From: an uncultured Sulfitobacter sp.
GTDB lineage: Bacteria; Pseudomonadota; Alphaproteobacteria; Rhodobacterales; Rhodobacteraceae
Direction of reading: 5' to 3'
Assembly: GCF_947499945.1 (NCBI RefSeq)
Contig: NZ_CANMQD010000004.1
Location: 124,001 to 188,000, forward strand
Length of the DNA stretch: 64,000 nt
Position numbers and translations under genes: made by a program. Below, one piece after another: positions 43,700 through 52,647 of this stretch. The notes beneath the pieces were generated by a model that searched no databases, had not been told where the DNA came from, and saw only the letters and a list, made by a program, of their open reading frames with translations. Within the stretch, counting starts at the first letter, position 1; every line of letters starts with the position of its first letter.

Positions 43700-44842
43700 A
43701 TGGCTGAGAAGAATATCTATGATGCTGCGGTGAATCAGACTGCCAAGGACGCGTATTTCACCGCCTCTCAAGGGCAGTTGATCTGGACGCGTTTCAAAAA
43801 GCAAAAAGCGGCGATGGTCGGGGCTTGGGTGCTGGTCATCTTGATCCTCTCGGGCATCTTTGCGCCGTTTCTGACGCCTTATGACCCAACAATTGCAGGG
43901 CGTGACAAAGACTATTTGAACGGCGCGCCCACTGTTCCGCAGTTTTGCGATGACAATGGCTGCTCGCTACGCCCATTCATCTACGCGTTAGAGCGTGAAC
44001 GCTCCGCCAAGACCAATTTCAGATGGGTAACCACCGTCAACACGGACAAGCGTCAATACGTCCAATTCTTTGTGGAAGGGTCGGAGTACAAGTATTTCGG
44101 CATCCCGTTTGACACCCATCTGTTCGGCATCGAGGATGGATATATCCACTTGTTCGGCACCGATTCAACGGGCAAGGACATCTTCTCGCGGACCTTCCAC
44201 GCCATCAACACGTCGCTGGCGGTCGGCACCATTGGTGTCTTTATCGCCTTTGTCCTTGCGTTGATAATAGGCGGAATATCAGGGTTCTATGGGGGCTGGG
44301 TGGACAGCTTTATCCAGATGGTAACGGACGCGGTGCGCACCATTCCCGCAATCCCGCTGTTCATGGCTTTGGCGGCTTTCATCCCGGCAACATGGAGCGC
44401 GGAAGAGAGGTTTTTCTTCATATCAATCATACTGGGGTTCATCGGGTGGCCAACACTGGCGCGACGGGTCCGAACGCACCTGCTGACCGAGCGTAATCAG
44501 GAATATGTTTTGGCGGCTCAGCTGTGCGGCGCTTCTTCAGGCCATGTTATTCGCAAGCATCTGCTGCCCAGTTTCACCAGCTACATCATCGTCGATCTTG
44601 TGATCTCGTTCCCGTATATGGTGCTGTCAGAGACGGCGCTGAGCTTTATCGGTCTTGGCCTCAAGGATCCGGTCAACTCGCTGGGGGTTATGTTGCAGAA
44701 CGTGACCAGCGCGGATGTTTTGCTCAATTATCAATGGTATTTCATACCGGTGATTTTCTTCATCGTGCTGGTCATGGCGTTTGTGTTTGTTGGCGACGGA
44801 TTGCGCGATGCCGCCGATCCTTATGGAGATACCAAGAAATGA
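43700..44842 (+). CDS. ABC transporter permease (DppC/YejE type)
   Basis: 380 residues. A long periplasmic insertion (about residues 75-150, with two cysteines in QFCDDNGCSL) precedes HLFGTDSTGKDIFSRTFHA, the conserved start of the transport domain. The EAA loop reads VLAAQLCGASSGHVIRKHLL. The insertion makes it longer than plain DppC and is typical of YejE-like permeases. The stop overlaps the ATG of the first ATPase gene (ATGA). Confidence 0.92.
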   Translation: MAEKNIYDAAVNQTAKDAYFTASQGQLIWTRFKKQKAAMVGAWVLVILILSGIFAPFLTPYDPTIAGRDKDYLNGAPTVPQFCDDNGCSLRPFIYALERERSAKTNFRWVTTVNTDKRQYVQFFVEGSEYKYFGIPFDTHLFGIEDGYIHLFGTDSTGKDIFSRTFHAINTSLAVGTIGVFIAFVLALIIGGISGFYGGWVDSFIQMVTDAVRTIPAIPLFMALAAFIPATWSAEERFFFISIILGFIGWPTLARRVRTHLLTERNQEYVLAAQLCGASSGHVIRKHLLPSFTSYIIVDLVISFPYMVLSETALSFIGLGLKDPVNSLGVMLQNVTSADVLLNYQWYFIPVIFFIVLVMAFVFVGDGLRDAADPYGDTKK

Positions 44843-45840
44843 GCCGCCTGATCGACGTTGAAAACCTGACCTTGCAATTTGACACGGACGAGGGGCGTAT
44901 CACAGCCGTTGATGATGTCTCGTTCAGCCTTGAGGCGGGGGAGGTGATGGGACTGGTGGGCGAGAGCGGGTCGGGTAAGTCAGTGACCGCGAAGTCCCTG
45001 ATGAAACTCAATCCGGGCAATGCAGTGTACGGGCCGGATACAAAAATTACGTTGCACCTCGATGACGGACCTGTGGATGTCATGGCGCTGCAGAACGACC
45101 GTGAGATGAAGATCGTGCGGGGTGGTGCGATCTCGCTCATTTTTCAAGAACCGATGGCCAGCTTTGCACCTGCGATCTCGATCGGGGACCAGATGGTCGA
45201 GCAGTTGTTGATCCACACCAGTTTTTCCAAACCGCAGGCCAAAGAGGTGTCTATCGAAATGCTGGACCGTGTTGGCATATCGGACCCTAGCACGCGGTTC
45301 GGGCAATATGCGTTCGAGTTGTCTGGGGGTATGCGACAGCGTGCGATGATTGCGATGGCGCTCTCGACTAAACCCAAACTGTTGATCGCGGATGAGCCTA
45401 CAACAGCACTGGATGTAACCATTCAGGCGCAGGTAATTGATCTGATGAAGGATCTCGTTTCGGAATTCGGGATGGGGATTATTTTCATCACCCACGATCT
45501 GGGTGTGATTGCCCAGACTGCCGATAAAGTTGCTGTCATGTATCTGGGGCGTCTGGTGGAACAGGGAACTGTGCGCGATGTCATCCGCAGACCAGCACAC
45601 CCCTACACCCGTGGATTGCTCGCGGCGCTACCGACATTGGACGATATTGATGCACCTCTCACGCCCATCCCCGGTGATATTCCGTCCCCGTTGGAACGGC
45701 CACCGGGATGCGTCTACAATACACGCTGCCAAGAAGTTGTTGGACCTCAATGCTCGGCCAAGGTGCCTGCCTTTTTCGAGGTGGAGACGGGGCACGCAGC
45801 GGCGTGTCATCTGTATGATCCCGCAGGTGGTTTCGAATGA
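44839..45840 (+). CDS. ABC transporter ATP-binding protein (DppD type)
   Basis: 333 residues from the ATG overlapping the permease stop; a much earlier in-frame start lies inside the permease gene and is not used. Walker A GESGSGKS, signature LSGGMRQRAM, Walker B LLIADEPTTAL and the switch His in IIFITHDLGV are all present. The C-terminal oligopeptide-transporter extension contains the CVYNTRCQEVVGPQC cysteines that in related ATPases bind an iron-sulfur cluster. Confidence 0.94.
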   Translation: MSRLIDVENLTLQFDTDEGRITAVDDVSFSLEAGEVMGLVGESGSGKSVTAKSLMKLNPGNAVYGPDTKITLHLDDGPVDVMALQNDREMKIVRGGAISLIFQEPMASFAPAISIGDQMVEQLLIHTSFSKPQAKEVSIEMLDRVGISDPSTRFGQYAFELSGGMRQRAMIAMALSTKPKLLIADEPTTALDVTIQAQVIDLMKDLVSEFGMGIIFITHDLGVIAQTADKVAVMYLGRLVEQGTVRDVIRRPAHPYTRGLLAALPTLDDIDAPLTPIPGDIPSPLERPPGCVYNTRCQEVVGPQCSAKVPAFFEVETGHAAACHLYDPAGGFE

Positions 45841-46832
45841 CACAAAAACCACTGATCACAGCACAGCACCTTTCGGTTCATTACCCATTGCGCGGCGGGT
45901 TGATTGGGCCGAAGCCGTATGTAGCTGCGGTTGAAAACGTCACTATCGAAATTGCGGCGGGCAGTTTTTTCGGCCTCGTGGGCGAATCCGGTTCGGGCAA
46001 GACGACACTGGGCCGCGCCATGTTGCGCGCGGCTCCCATCACCAAAGGGGACGTGCTGTTCGATGACGGCGAAGTTGAGTATTCGCTCAAGAACCTTGGG
46101 AAAAAAGAGCTCAAAGATTACCGCAAACGGGCACAGCTTATTTTTCAAGACCCCTATGCAGCCCTCAGCCCGCGCATGACAGTGCGCGACATTATTGCAG
46201 AGCCGCTCGAAGTGATGGGTCTTACCAAGTCACGTGCGGAGACTGACGAGCGTGTGCGCGAGATTGCTGCCAAATGCCGCTTGAACGTGGAGCATTTACG
46301 CCGCTTCCCACATGCGTTCTCTGGCGGGCAGCGGCAGCGCATCTCGATTGCACGCGCGCTTGTATCGGGCCCAAAATTTATCGTCGCGGACGAGAGTGTC
46401 GCTGCTTTGGACGTGTCCATTCAGGCCGACGTGCTTAACCTGCTCAAGGCGATCCAGCAGGAAATGGGACTGACATTCCTGTTTATCAGTCATGACCTAA
46501 GCGTTGTAGCGCATGTCTGTGACCATGTTGCAGTGATGTATCTGGGCCGCCTTGTTGAGACAGCCCCGACGCGCACGTTGTTTTCAGCGCCGCGTCATCC
46601 TTACACAAAAGCGCTCCTTTCGGCGATCCCGTCGCTTGATCCTGACGACCGTGGCAAAGCGCAGAAATTGGAGGGTGAAATCCCTTCGCCGCTGAACCCG
46701 CCGCCGGGGTGCAAGTTCCAGACGCGGTGTCCCAATGCGATTGATCGGTGTCGTGTGGATGAGCCAATTCTGGAAAGTGCTGGGGATGAGCATAATGTGG
46801 CGTGCCACCGCTGGAAGGAACTTGCCCTCTGA
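45837..46832 (+). CDS. ABC transporter ATP-binding protein (DppF type)
   Basis: 331 residues, overlapping the preceding gene by ATGA. Walker A GESGSGKTT, signature FSGGQRQRISIARAL, Walker B FIVADESVAALDVS (Ser after the catalytic Glu where DppD has Pro) and LFISHDLSVV. The C-terminal extension has CKFQTRCPNAIDRC. It is the partner of the first ATPase, giving the heterodimeric motor of the importer. The gene ends the transport part of the operon; the ligase gene follows after 104 bases. Confidence 0.94.
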   Translation: MTQKPLITAQHLSVHYPLRGGLIGPKPYVAAVENVTIEIAAGSFFGLVGESGSGKTTLGRAMLRAAPITKGDVLFDDGEVEYSLKNLGKKELKDYRKRAQLIFQDPYAALSPRMTVRDIIAEPLEVMGLTKSRAETDERVREIAAKCRLNVEHLRRFPHAFSGGQRQRISIARALVSGPKFIVADESVAALDVSIQADVLNLLKAIQQEMGLTFLFISHDLSVVAHVCDHVAVMYLGRLVETAPTRTLFSAPRHPYTKALLSAIPSLDPDDRGKAQKLEGEIPSPLNPPPGCKFQTRCPNAIDRCRVDEPILESAGDEHNVACHRWKELAL

Positions 46833-46936
46833 GAAGGGGATGGTTGCGTGTTGATGACGGGTATCGTTACGATGAAACTGACCTTTGGCGGCAAGCGACA
46901 GCGGCCTTTCCCGATATGCGAATGAGTGGATAGAAT

Positions 46937-48301
46937 ATGACTGGTACATTGACGTTTGACGATCTCAAGGCCCGCGTCGCTGACGGAACCATTGATACTG
47001 TTCTGACCTGCTTGGTTGATATGCAGGGCCGCCTTATGGGCAAGCGGTTCCATGCGGTAAATTTTGTCGAAACTTCTTTCAAGGAAACGCATTGCTGCAA
47101 TTACCTGCTGGCTACCGATCTTGAGATGGCCACACCTGAAGGCTACGCATCCACCAGTTGGCAGTCAGGATATGGCGATTATGTCATGGCACCAGATCTG
47201 AGCACAATCAGGCTGGTTCCTTGGCTGGAAGGCACTGCTTTGGTGTTGTGCGATGTCCTTGATCACCACACCCACGAGGCGGTTCCCCATTCCCCGCGTG
47301 CGATCCTGAAAAAGCAGATCAAGCGGCTGGAAACCTTGGGATATGACGCCAAAATGGCGACAGAGCTTGAGTTCTTTTTATTTGAAAAAAGCTTTGACGA
47401 AATCCGCAAGGAGGGCTTTCGCAATCTTGAGCCGATCAGTGGATACAATGAAGACTATAACATCCTGCAAACCACCAAAGAAGAAGGCATTATGCGGCCC
47501 ATCCGCAATCATTTGTTTGCAGCAGGCGTGCCTATTGAGAATTCGAAAGGGGAGGCGGAAGCCGGACAGGAAGAGCTTAATATCCGTTACTCCCCCGCTT
47601 TGGATTGTGCAGATTACCACTCGATTGCCAAGCATGCGATCAAGGAAATTGCTTGGCAGAATGGCCGTGCTGCTACCTTTTTGCCCAAGTGGCACAAGGA
47701 CCGTGTGGGATCGTCAAGCCATGTTCACCAGTCGCTTTGGCAAGGTGAGGAGGCTTCGTTCTTCGACGAAGCGGGGCAGCATGGTATGTCTGGCCTCATG
47801 GGCCACTACATGGCAGGCCTTATCAAATACGCGCCTGACTACACGTTTTTTCTGGCCCCCTATGTGAACAGTTACAAACGGTTCGCAAAAGGTACATTTG
47901 CACCCACCAAAACGGTTTGGTCTGTGGATAATCGTACTGCAGGGTTTCGTCTGTGCGGGGCAGGGACAAAGGGTGTTCGGGTTGAATGCCGGATTGGCGG
48001 GTCCGATCTCAATCCCTATTTGGCGCAAGCTGTTATGCTGGCTGCGGGCATCAAGGGAATTGAGGACAAACTTGACTTGGCCCCTGCGACGACGGGCGAT
48101 GTCTATGAGGATGCTAAAGCAGCGGACATTCCGCAAACCTTACGTGCGGCCACACAAACGCTGCGCCAGTCCTCATTTTTGCGCAGTGCGTTGGGAGATG
48201 ATGTTGTTGATCACTACACCCGTGCTGCAGAATGGGAACAAGAAGAGTTTGACCGCGCTGTGACCGATTGGGAAATAGCGCGCGGATTTGAGAGGGCTTG
48301 A
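46937..48301 (+). CDS. Glutamine-synthetase family ligase (gamma-glutamyl-amine synthetase-like)
   Basis: 454 residues of the GlnA fold: an N-terminal beta-grasp with VDMQGRLMGKRF, the Glu-metal site TELEFFLFE, the segment GEAEAGQEELNIRYSPAL, the ATP/metal loop GSSSHVHQSLW, and the substrate-binding VWSVDNRTAGFRLCG with GVRVECRIGGSDLNPYLA. The Tyr adenylylation loop of housekeeping GlnA is not seen. Its place beside an amine oxidase, an aldehyde dehydrogenase and an alcohol dehydrogenase argues for glutamylation of an amine (as PuuA or IpuC) and not for ammonia assimilation. The aldehyde dehydrogenase gene starts 4 bases after its stop. Confidence 0.85.
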   Translation: MTGTLTFDDLKARVADGTIDTVLTCLVDMQGRLMGKRFHAVNFVETSFKETHCCNYLLATDLEMATPEGYASTSWQSGYGDYVMAPDLSTIRLVPWLEGTALVLCDVLDHHTHEAVPHSPRAILKKQIKRLETLGYDAKMATELEFFLFEKSFDEIRKEGFRNLEPISGYNEDYNILQTTKEEGIMRPIRNHLFAAGVPIENSKGEAEAGQEELNIRYSPALDCADYHSIAKHAIKEIAWQNGRAATFLPKWHKDRVGSSSHVHQSLWQGEEASFFDEAGQHGMSGLMGHYMAGLIKYAPDYTFFLAPYVNSYKRFAKGTFAPTKTVWSVDNRTAGFRLCGAGTKGVRVECRIGGSDLNPYLAQAVMLAAGIKGIEDKLDLAPATTGDVYEDAKAADIPQTLRAATQTLRQSSFLRSALGDDVVDHYTRAAEWEQEEFDRAVTDWEIARGFERA

Positions 48302-48305
48302 GACC

Positions 48306-49679
48306 ATGACCATCCAATGCATTTCACCCATTGACGGATATGTTTATGCGGCGCGCCAAACTCTGACGCGCGTGCAGGCGGACGCGGCTGTCGCGCGGGC
48401 GCGGTCCGCACAGGCGGATTGGGCCGAACGCCCACTGGCAGAGCGTGTCGCGTTGGTGCAGGCAGGCGTGGCCGCTGTTGGTGCTATGAACGATGATATC
48501 GTGCCCGAGATCGCATGGCAAATGGGCCGACCTGTGCGGTACGGTGGCGAATTCGGAGGCTTTAACGAGCGCGCCACATATATGGCTGATATCGCACAAG
48601 AGGCTTTGGCGCCCATTGTAATTGAGGACAGTGATGCGTTTCGCCGCGTGATCAAACGCGTCCCTCACGGTCTGGTTTTGGTCGTGGCCCCGTGGAATTA
48701 TCCCTATATGACCGCAATCAATACGGTGGCACCCGCGCTGATTGCGGGCAATGCCGTGATGCTAAAACACGCGTCGCAGACCCCTCTGGTGGGGGAGCGG
48801 ATGGCGGCGGCCTTTCATTCGGTAGGTATTCCAGAAGATGTCTTTATCAACGTGTTCCTTGATCACCAAACCACTTCTGACCTCATCGCAAGCCGTGCTT
48901 TCAACTATGTGAATTTCACAGGATCAGTTAGTGGTGGCAAGGCAATTGAAGCGGCCGCAAGTGGGACGTTCACGGGACTTGGTCTTGAGTTGGGGGGCAA
49001 AGATCCCGGCTATGTAATGGAAGATGCAAACCTCGACGCTGCTGTCGATACGCTTATCGACGGCGCAATGTTCAACTCTGGCCAATGCTGCTGCGGGATC
49101 GAGCGGATTTACGTACATGAGAGCCTGTTTGACGCCTTTGTCGAAAAGGCAGTTGAAAGCGTAAATGGCTACAAGCTCGGCAATCCGCTGGAGCACGATA
49201 CGACGCTTGGACCCATGGCGCAGGTCCGCTTTGCCAATGAGGTGCGGGCCCAAACGGCCGAGGCCATCGCAGGAGGGGCCACAGCCCATATTGATCCAGC
49301 CAACTTCCCAGAGGACAATGGCGCATATCTGATGCCGCAAATTCTTACGGATGTAACTCACGATATGCGCGTGATGCGCGACGAAAGCTTTGGCCCCGTT
49401 GTAGGGATTATGTCTGTCAAAGACGATGCCGAAGCGATTAGCCTGATGAACGATAGTAGTTTTGGTCTGACTGCCTCGCTCTGGACCAGTGATGCTGCCC
49501 GTGCAGAGGCTATTGCGGACCAGATTGAAACGGGCACAGTCTTTATGAACCGCGCGGATTATCTTGATCCAGCTTTGTGTTGGACGGGATGCAAAGACAC
49601 GGGGCGCGGCGGCGGGTTGTCTGTTATTGGCTACCACAACTTGACGCGTCCAAAATCATACCACCTGAAAAAGGCCTGA
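48306..49679 (+). CDS. Aldehyde dehydrogenase
   Basis: 457 residues from the ATG at 48306, which follows the ligase stop by 4 bases. NAD(P)-dependent ALDH fold: VAPWNYPYMTAINTVAPALI at the cofactor site, FTGSVSGGKAIEAAA, the general-base Glu in LGLELGGKDPGYV, and the catalytic cysteine in FNSGQCCCGIERIYV. The missing aromatic-rich C-terminus of betaine aldehyde dehydrogenases argues against that specificity. It would oxidise the aldehyde produced by the FAD oxidase or the alcohol dehydrogenase in this locus (inference). Confidence 0.92.
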   Translation: MTIQCISPIDGYVYAARQTLTRVQADAAVARARSAQADWAERPLAERVALVQAGVAAVGAMNDDIVPEIAWQMGRPVRYGGEFGGFNERATYMADIAQEALAPIVIEDSDAFRRVIKRVPHGLVLVVAPWNYPYMTAINTVAPALIAGNAVMLKHASQTPLVGERMAAAFHSVGIPEDVFINVFLDHQTTSDLIASRAFNYVNFTGSVSGGKAIEAAASGTFTGLGLELGGKDPGYVMEDANLDAAVDTLIDGAMFNSGQCCCGIERIYVHESLFDAFVEKAVESVNGYKLGNPLEHDTTLGPMAQVRFANEVRAQTAEAIAGGATAHIDPANFPEDNGAYLMPQILTDVTHDMRVMRDESFGPVVGIMSVKDDAEAISLMNDSSFGLTASLWTSDAARAEAIADQIETGTVFMNRADYLDPALCWTGCKDTGRGGGLSVIGYHNLTRPKSYHLKKA

Positions 49680-49683
49680 GAAC

Positions 49684-50829
49684 ATGAGCATTTCCGCAAA
49701 CTGGTCCTATCCCACCTCAATCCGCTTTGGTGCGGGCCGCATTTCCGAGATCGCAGATGCCTGTTCTGTGGCGGGGATTGCGAAACCGCTGTTGGTCACT
49801 GACCGTGGCTTGGCCACAATGGATATCACGACAAAAACGCTTGATCTGATGGAAGCTGCGGGTCTGGGACGTGCGATGTTCTCCGATGTCGACCCGAACC
49901 CAAACGAGAAAAACGCCGCCGCAGGCGTAAAGGCTTACAATGAGGGGGGGCATGACGGAGTGATTGCCTTCGGTGGCGGTTCAGGGCTCGATCTTGGCAA
50001 GCTGGTGGCTTTTATGGCGGGCCAAACCCTTCCCCTGTGGGACTTTGAGGATATTGGTGATTGGTGGACCCGCGCGGACGCGGATGCCATTGCGCCTATC
50101 GTCGCCGTGCCAACCACTGCGGGTACGGGGTCCGAAGTGGGGCGCGCCTCTGTCATCACCAACTCCGAGACACAGCAGAAAAAGATCATATTCCATCCTA
50201 AGTTCCTGCCGTCAGTGGTAATTAGTGACCCGGAACTGACGGTCGGCATGCCTGGCTTTATCACTGCGGGAACTGGCCTTGATGCCTTTGCACATTGTGT
50301 CGAAGCATTCTGTTCGCCGCACTACCATCCGATGTCACAGGGCATGGCGCTTGAGGGGATGCGTTTGGTCAAAGAATATCTGCCTCGCGCCTTTGCTGAT
50401 GGCACCGATATCGAGGCCCGTGGGCATATGATGTCTGCCGCAATAATGGGTGCAACCGCGTTTCAGAAAGGGCTTGGTGCGATCCATGCCCTGTCTCACC
50501 CTATCGGCGCCATTTACCACACCCATCATGGCACCACGAACGCCGTTTTCATGCCCGCCGTCCTTCAATTCAATAAGCCGAAAATTACTGGTGTGATAAA
50601 TCAAGCGGCCGCGTATTTGGATATTTCAGGCGGGTTTGACGGGTTTTGCGAATATGTTGATGCACTGAATAGCTCTCTCGGGATTCCAAAGAAACTGTCC
50701 GGTCTTGGTGTTAAAAATCCCGATATTGATAAAATCGTCGCAGGCGCGCTAAGCGATCCAAGCACCGGCGGAAATCCGGTCAAAATGACAAAGGAAAACA
50801 CGAGAAAGCTTTTGCTTGAGTGTGTCTAG
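49684..50829 (+). CDS. Iron-containing alcohol dehydrogenase
   Basis: 381 residues, group III ADH. Cofactor-binding GGGSGLDLGKLVAFM, then VPTTAGTGSEVGRASVI. Metal ligands lie in GLDAFAHCVEAFCSPHYHP (Asp and His) and AIHALSHPIGAIYHTHHGT (two His). It begins 4 bases after the aldehyde dehydrogenase stop and is the last gene of the operon. The usual role of this family is NAD(P)-linked oxidation of alcohols; together with the aldehyde dehydrogenase it could take a hydroxyl-bearing substrate to the acid. Confidence 0.92.
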   Translation: MSISANWSYPTSIRFGAGRISEIADACSVAGIAKPLLVTDRGLATMDITTKTLDLMEAAGLGRAMFSDVDPNPNEKNAAAGVKAYNEGGHDGVIAFGGGSGLDLGKLVAFMAGQTLPLWDFEDIGDWWTRADADAIAPIVAVPTTAGTGSEVGRASVITNSETQQKKIIFHPKFLPSVVISDPELTVGMPGFITAGTGLDAFAHCVEAFCSPHYHPMSQGMALEGMRLVKEYLPRAFADGTDIEARGHMMSAAIMGATAFQKGLGAIHALSHPIGAIYHTHHGTTNAVFMPAVLQFNKPKITGVINQAAAYLDISGGFDGFCEYVDALNSSLGIPKKLSGLGVKNPDIDKIVAGALSDPSTGGNPVKMTKENTRKLLLECV

Positions 50830-51691
50830 GGTTTTGTGAGTGACGACAGCACCACAGAGTGCAAATAGTCGTATCGGATATGAACAACTTTCAGACTCAC
50901 TTGCAACCAATCATGAATGGAGCATGCAAAACCCTCTATGAGAGGAAGCCACAGGTGGTCCATCAAAGATGGTTTTGCAACTTCATTTAGTTCGGGAACC
51001 TATTGCAGCCCGATAATAGAAATATGTGCTGGGACGACTGGAAAATCTAAAGATGTAAGCTGTGAAGCTCGCGGTCTGTAGGAAGTTACGCTTGAAGTCG
51101 GGGGCGTACAAAATTTGAGAACCGATACCCGATGGTGCAGCTGCAAGCACTTTCATCTTTATCTGCGAGGAAAGGACAGCGACGCTCAATTGGGTGATGT
51201 ACTGGATATGGGAAAGAATGTAGGTGGTTTGCCCTCAAAGCTTATACGAAACATGCACTACGATATTGGTTCGTAATGGAATTGGTCTACACGGAATGTA
51301 CAGATGATGAAATTTGCAGTTACGGCAGCCTTATTTCTGAAGTTATGACTAACAAGTAGGCTGGCCATGCGTGACAAACCATACCAGCACGCCGGGGGGC
51401 CGCGAAGTGTATGTGATCAGAACGGATGCAGATCGAGAAACTCGATGCCTTTTATGATACCCTTGAAATAGGTTGCGGTAAAAAGATCGGAAGCGAGTAG
51501 GAGCATCAAACTTCTGTGCACGGATTTGAAATCCGCGTCGTTGGTCTGGGGAAAAGTCTGGAGTTCTAGCGCCCAAAAGGCCCCAGACGTTCCCGATATT
51601 TCCCAGCTCTAAAATACGCCCGACCCCGAAAACCTATCATACACGCAGGCATAGCCCATTATTTATATGGGATTTTTGTCCTTTTTTTTAC
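50830..51691. other. 860 bases without a confident gene
   Basis: Located between the Fe-ADH and tRNA-Gly. A 68-codon minus-strand frame at 50983-51189 and a 75-codon one at 51349-51576 show no ribosome-binding site and no recognisable product. I see no clear terminator behind the ADH gene and no repeat. Confidence 0.5.
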
Positions 51692-51765
51692 TGGAGCGGG
51701 TAACGAGAATCGAACTCGTAACTAAAGCTTGGGAAGCTGCCGTGATACCTTTTCACCATACCCGC
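51692..51765 (-). tRNA. tRNA-Gly (anticodon CCC)
   Basis: 74 bases including encoded CCA. Acceptor GCGGGTA/TACCCGC, D stem GTGA/TCAC with GG in the loop, anticodon loop TTCCCAA, T stem ACGAG/CTCGT with loop TTCGATT, end TCCA. The anticodon stem GCAGC/GCTTT has one C-T mismatch and one G-T pair next to three good pairs, which is weak but compatible with function. Confidence 0.85.
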
Positions 51766-51804
51766 GCACCAGTAGAATTGACCTAAGCCGAGGCAAAGCG
51801 TGCG

Positions 51805-52647
51805 TCAAGAGGCTTTGCGTGCGGTCACATAGTTGATGCGGGCAGGGATCTCTACGCCGCTTTGGGTCTGATATTGCGCAAATGCATCAACCAGCGCGTC
51901 CAGCAATACCCTTCGCATTGTTTCATCAGCCCGATGGTGGAGGATTGCACCGTGCGCGGGACCAATCAGACACATTGTCTGTGCCAACGCGAGAGGACCT
52001 GCCGCACATGTCAGTAACTCAGTCCGCACGTCAATATCCGCCTCTAAATCTGCTGAATTCAGCATTGCCTTTACGTATGCAGGATCACGTAGGGCAAAAG
52101 GGCCGGGGGCGTCAGGATCGGATTTAGGCACTGGGCCAAGGATCTGGCGGGCAATCTGGGCTGGCAGGGTAAAAAACGGGTTGTCGGGGATCGCCCCCCA
52201 TGCAGAGAAACTAATGGTCCCCTCGCTGCGCAAGGCAAGCGCCATGTTTTCAAAGGCGGCACGACTGTCAGAAAAGAACATCACTCCAAAGCGTGAGATG
52301 ATGGCGTCGGCACTTTGCGCAACAAACGGGTGGCTTTGTACATCCGCGTCAAGAAAGCCAACGTTTGTGCGGCCCAATACACGCATCTGCGCCGCTTCAA
52401 GCAATGTACGCGATATATCAAAGCCGCTGACGTGCCCTGTTGGGCCCACAATATCTGCTACGGCGAATGTGCTGGTGCCTGCACCGCAGCCAATATCAAG
52501 GACACTGTCACCATCTTTCAGCGCTGCGCGCCCGAGCGTTCTATCCAGAACAGGAGCAAGGATTGCATCCATTGTTTCGCGCTGATCGACCCAAATCGGA
52601 CCTGCATCATCGCTCCAAAAATCACGTTGCTCGGTGTTTGTGCTCAT
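51805..52647 (-). CDS. SAM-dependent class I methyltransferase
   Basis: 280 residues. SAM-binding motif I SVLDIGCGAGTSTFAVADIV (about residues 44-63) followed by SGFDISRTLLEAAQ, motif post-I acidic residue in the DIS turn, and ISRFGVMFFSDSRAAFENMA (motif IV region). Its ATG overlaps the stop of the RACo-like gene, so the two are translationally coupled and probably act together. The acceptor substrate is not evident; a ubiquinone-type or small-molecule methyltransferase is possible. Confidence 0.85.
   Translation of the reverse strand: MSTNTEQRDFWSDDAGPIWVDQRETMDAILAPVLDRTLGRAALKDGDSVLDIGCGAGTSTFAVADIVGPTGHVSGFDISRTLLEAAQMRVLGRTNVGFLDADVQSHPFVAQSADAIISRFGVMFFSDSRAAFENMALALRSEGTISFSAWGAIPDNPFFTLPAQIARQILGPVPKSDPDAPGPFALRDPAYVKAMLNSADLEADIDVRTELLTCAAGPLALAQTMCLIGPAHGAILHHRADETMRRVLLDALVDAFAQYQTQSGVEIPARINYVTARKAS

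Noticed and set aside
44524-44838. N-terminal extension of the first ABC ATPase
   Set aside because: It lies inside the permease gene in another frame; the ATPase fold starts at the ATG at 44839, which overlaps the permease stop.
50983-51189. 68-codon minus-strand frame in the gap before tRNA-Gly
   Set aside because: No ribosome-binding site and no recognisable domain.
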